Positions 62,146-64,000 of a stretch of DNA of 64,000 nucleotides are shown here, piece by piece (the first letter of the stretch is position 1; each line of letters opens with the position of its first letter). This DNA comes from Ornithinibacillus scapharcae TW25. Its GTDB lineage: Bacteria; Bacillota; Bacilli; Bacillales; Amphibacillaceae. The notes below the pieces were generated by a model. It was not told where the DNA came from and made no database searches. It was given only the letters and a program-made list of their open reading frames with translations. The DNA lies in assembly GCF_000190475.1 (NCBI RefSeq), contig NZ_AEWH01000036.1, positions 1 to 64,000 on the forward strand, written 5' to 3'. A program made the translations under genes and the position numbers.

Positions 62146-62469
62146 TTACATTATTAGAAATATATACACACCTAAAATTAAAACAACAAGCATGATTACC
62201 ATTAGAAGCCTTAACAAAGGTTTGCTAATTTTGAAATGAACTTTCTTATTTTCATAACCATGAACAACGCTTCTTGGTGGGAGATTTAGTACATTCATTT
62301 CACTTGTTTCGACCCGTTCCTGGTCTAGGTTACTATCTTCCGCTTCGGCTACAGAAATATCATCATTTGTGGGTACTGAATGCTCTTGCTCAGAATGATT
62401 ATTCAGTTCGTTTAATATGGCACGCAATTCTTTTGCTTGATCATCTTTTTCCACTTTTACATTTTCCAT
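62146..62469 (-). CDS. YpbE-like membrane protein lacking the LysM domain
   Basis: A 107-residue protein: acidic cytoplasmic part (about 1-70), the segment LNLPPRSVVHGYENKK (about 62-77), and a C-terminal membrane helix (LLRLLMVIMLVVLILGVYIFLIM) that ends the protein. B. subtilis YpbE, at the same locus, has this arrangement followed by a long extracellular region with LysM. Here the product stops immediately after the helix. The next 200 bases show no LysM coding. ATG 62469 is behind GGGGTGA and overlaps no other start. Assignment by synteny and layout. Confidence 0.6.
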   Translation of the reverse strand: MENVKVEKDDQAKELRAILNELNNHSEQEHSVPTNDDISVAEAEDSNLDQERVETSEMNVLNLPPRSVVHGYENKKVHFKISKPLLRLLMVIMLVVLILGVYIFLIM

Positions 62470-62470
62470 T

Positions 62471-63046
62471 CTATTCACCCCAGACATGATAACGGATTAG
62501 TAATCCTAATAAAAAATCCACCAAAAAATGAATTGTAATTGTGGCAAGTATATTGCCTGTTAGTTCAAAAATATAACCAATGATGAAGCTTACAAATAGA
62601 GTAGAAATAAGTAGCACTGGCTTTCGCAGATAACGAATATGAACTACTGTAAAAAAGAGGCTAGCAAAAAGGAAGCCGAAAGTCGTTTGAATAACTCCTC
62701 GGAACAGAACCTCCTCAGATACGGCAATTAATAGGGTTAAACAGAAAATATATGGAACGGATATTTTGGAAAAGATTCGTTGATTAATTCCATCATCATT
62801 AAAATACCTATAAGGTAAAATACGAATTAATATAAGGTCAATAATTACAATACCAATTCCCGGTATTATCCCATAGTAAACTATTTCAGTGGGATCAAAT
62901 TGCACCATTTTAACCCAATTATTGACATGGTCAAAAAGAAATAAACTCAGTATAAAACCTATTAGGAGGAACAATAATTGAGATATAACGACAGATTGTC
63001 TTAGCTCTTTATCTGAAATATGTTTGATGATTTCACTCTGTTTCAT
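62471..63046 (-). CDS. ypbD: CPBP family intramembrane protease YpbD
   Basis: CAAX protease and bacteriocin-processing (CPBP, Abi) family protein, 191 residues with about six helices. The three motifs are complete: EEVLFRG (about 108-114), FTVVH (about 131-135) and TITIHFLVD (about 172-180). Function in Bacillaceae is unknown. ATG follows AGGGGATTATC and overlaps the recS end by 14 bases, implying coupling. Confidence 0.9.
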   Translation of the reverse strand: MKQSEIIKHISDKELRQSVVISQLLFLLIGFILSLFLFDHVNNWVKMVQFDPTEIVYYGIIPGIGIVIIDLILIRILPYRYFNDDGINQRIFSKISVPYIFCLTLLIAVSEEVLFRGVIQTTFGFLFASLFFTVVHIRYLRKPVLLISTLFVSFIIGYIFELTGNILATITIHFLVDFLLGLLIRYHVWGE

Positions 63047-64000
63047 GATAATCCCCTATTAGCAATAGCCGCTTGAGCTTTTTCTCCCATGTAGGCAAAT
63101 TAATTTCAGTTCTCGACTCTACGGGGTTAAAGTTCTTTAAGGTTATTCCACAATTGCTACAACAGTATTCATCTACCGGTGTATACCCCTTTTGAAATTT
63201 GCTATAGAGCTCTTCTCTTAAACAATTAGTAGTTTGTAGCCAGTGAAGCATGTCCCTTAATTTGTCATGCTTGAGATTTAACCGTTCGTTTCGTGTATAT
63301 TTTATTTGTTGAAATATTTTAGCATGATGTTGCTCATATTTTAAACCATTTTCATATTTGATGCCATGTTTTTCTAGCTGGGCAATTAAAAATCTCCATT
63401 GGGTCTCACTAATCTCTAAAGCGGACTGTACCACATTCCCATCTGCGGGTATGGGTTGGTCTTGTTTATGCAAATGATTGAGATATCGATATGCACGATT
63501 TAGGTCTTCATCTGTTGGTAATTCATTCTCGATTAATTGTTTAGGAAGAAATTCATCTTGTTTCGCATAAAGAACGATACTTATGCTCTGTTTTCCATCC
63601 CGACCAGCTCTCCCTATTTCCTGAATAAACGATTCAATTTGTCCAGGGAAATGATAATGAAAAACAAACCGAATATTATTTTTATTAATTCCCATACCAA
63701 AAGCACTAGTACAGCAGATAATATCAATCTGGTCATTCATAAACTGTTGTTGGATAGAGATTCTATCCACGGCTTCCATCCCCCCATGATAAAAGGCGAT
63801 TCGGTGATTGGGTAACCTTTGGGACAGTTTGAATGAGACAGTCTCAGCTGCTAATTTACTAGAAAAATAAATAAGTGTTGGTACCCTATGATTTTTAAGG
63901 GTATTGGAAATAATGTCAATCTTTTCATCATTTGTCATTACTTCTTGGATAGTTAAAGCAATGTTATGGCGATCCATAGGATATATATGTCTTTTAATTG
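63033..64000 (-). CDS. recS: RecQ-family helicase RecS, C-terminal part (cut by window edge)
   Basis: The visible 320 or so codons are the second RecA-like domain and C-terminus of a RecQ-like helicase. Motifs: LIYFSSKLAAETVSF, IAFYHGGM, CCTSAFGMGINK and the motif VI IQEIGRAGRDGK. The C-terminal part has a Cys-rich zinc-binding pattern (CLREEL… CCSNCGI). An ATG at 63977 is not the start, because the frame continues past it to the window edge. RecS (YpbC) next to ypbD is the B. subtilis arrangement. It acts in recombinational repair. Confidence 0.9.
   Translation of the reverse strand, partial: IKRHIYPMDRHNIALTIQEVMTNDEKIDIISNTLKNHRVPTLIYFSSKLAAETVSFKLSQRLPNHRIAFYHGGMEAVDRISIQQQFMNDQIDIICCTSAFGMGINKNNIRFVFHYHFPGQIESFIQEIGRAGRDGKQSISIVLYAKQDEFLPKQLIENELPTDEDLNRAYRYLNHLHKQDQPIPADGNVVQSALEISETQWRFLIAQLEKHGIKYENGLKYEQHHAKIFQQIKYTRNERLNLKHDKLRDMLHWLQTTNCLREELYSKFQKGYTPVDEYCCSNCGITLKNFNPVESRTEINLPTWEKKLKRLLLIGDYHETE

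Overview
The window is a stretch of the chromosome of a low-GC, endospore-forming member of the Bacillaceae. Gene content and order resemble the Bacillus subtilis recS-to-rnpB/ypsC segment, and the protein style suggests the Oceanobacillus/Virgibacillus side of the family; the genus is inference. Evidence for a spore former: sspM, spoIVA, spoVIF, sleB, ypeB, a YpjB-like gene, and the yphA/YIEGIA module. Nearly all genes are on the minus strand; the exceptions are sspM, recU-ponA, ypjC and ansA.

Layout from low to high coordinates. 0-0.4 kb: a frameshifted nucleoside-kinase-like gene cut by the window edge. 0.5-4.7 kb: M32 carboxypeptidase, RlmL-like 23S rRNA methyltransferase, class B RNase P RNA, gpsB, cdd. 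4.7-10.1 kb: yppE, a small hypothetical gene, sspM, yppC and the divergent recU-ponA pair. 10.1-14.3 kb: an accessory patch between ponA and nth with a nested hairpin, a lipoprotein gene broken by a stop codon, GNAT, a DUF692-like TIM barrel, a Vat-type acetyltransferase, NUDIX and VOC genes. 14.3-19.1 kb: the operon ypmB-aspB-asnS-dnaD-nth, preceded by a 23-codon ORF. 19.2-27 kb: dinG, birA, cca, bshA, mgsA, dapB and a MazG-like gene. 27-32 kb: ypjC, a YugP-like protease, a short YpjB-like gene, ypjA and the qcrABC menaquinol:cytochrome c reductase operon. 32-39.4 kb: ypiF, ypiB, ypiA, aroA, aroB, aroC, cheR, ndk. 39.5-42.6 kb: hepT-menG-hepS (menaquinone synthesis), mtrB (TRAP), hbs. 43-50.7 kb: spoIVA, yphF, yphE, spoVIF, gpsA, der, and the YIEGIA trio. 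50.7-56.7 kb: ypfD, cmk, ypfA (PilZ), ypeB, sleB, prsW. 56.7-64 kb: ansA, an LLM flavin oxidoreductase, ypdA, gudB, ypbH, a short YpbE-like gene, the CPBP protease ypbD and the 3' part of recS.

Functional links: menaquinone is made by hepS/hepT/menG and oxidised by qcrABC. Bacillithiol is made by bshA and its disulfide is reduced by YpdA. Aromatic synthesis (aroC/B/A) is here, but the trp genes, tyrA and hisC that sit among them in B. subtilis are not. Cell-wall synthesis and division are represented by ponA, recU and gpsB, and cortex hydrolysis by sleB/ypeB. Most operon ends carry clear intrinsic terminators.

I see no prophage, insertion sequence, CRISPR array, tRNA or riboswitch. I do not see a convincing new multi-gene system. 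The most useful observations are small ORFs with strong ribosome binding sites, apparent gene decay (frameshift at 29-32, in-frame stop at 10492-10494, short YpjB-like and YpbE-like genes), synteny gaps (panBCD, bshB1, folE, trp), the nested hairpin after ponA, and the little-studied YIEGIA trio. Many starts were set by ribosome binding site position and differ from the longest ORF.
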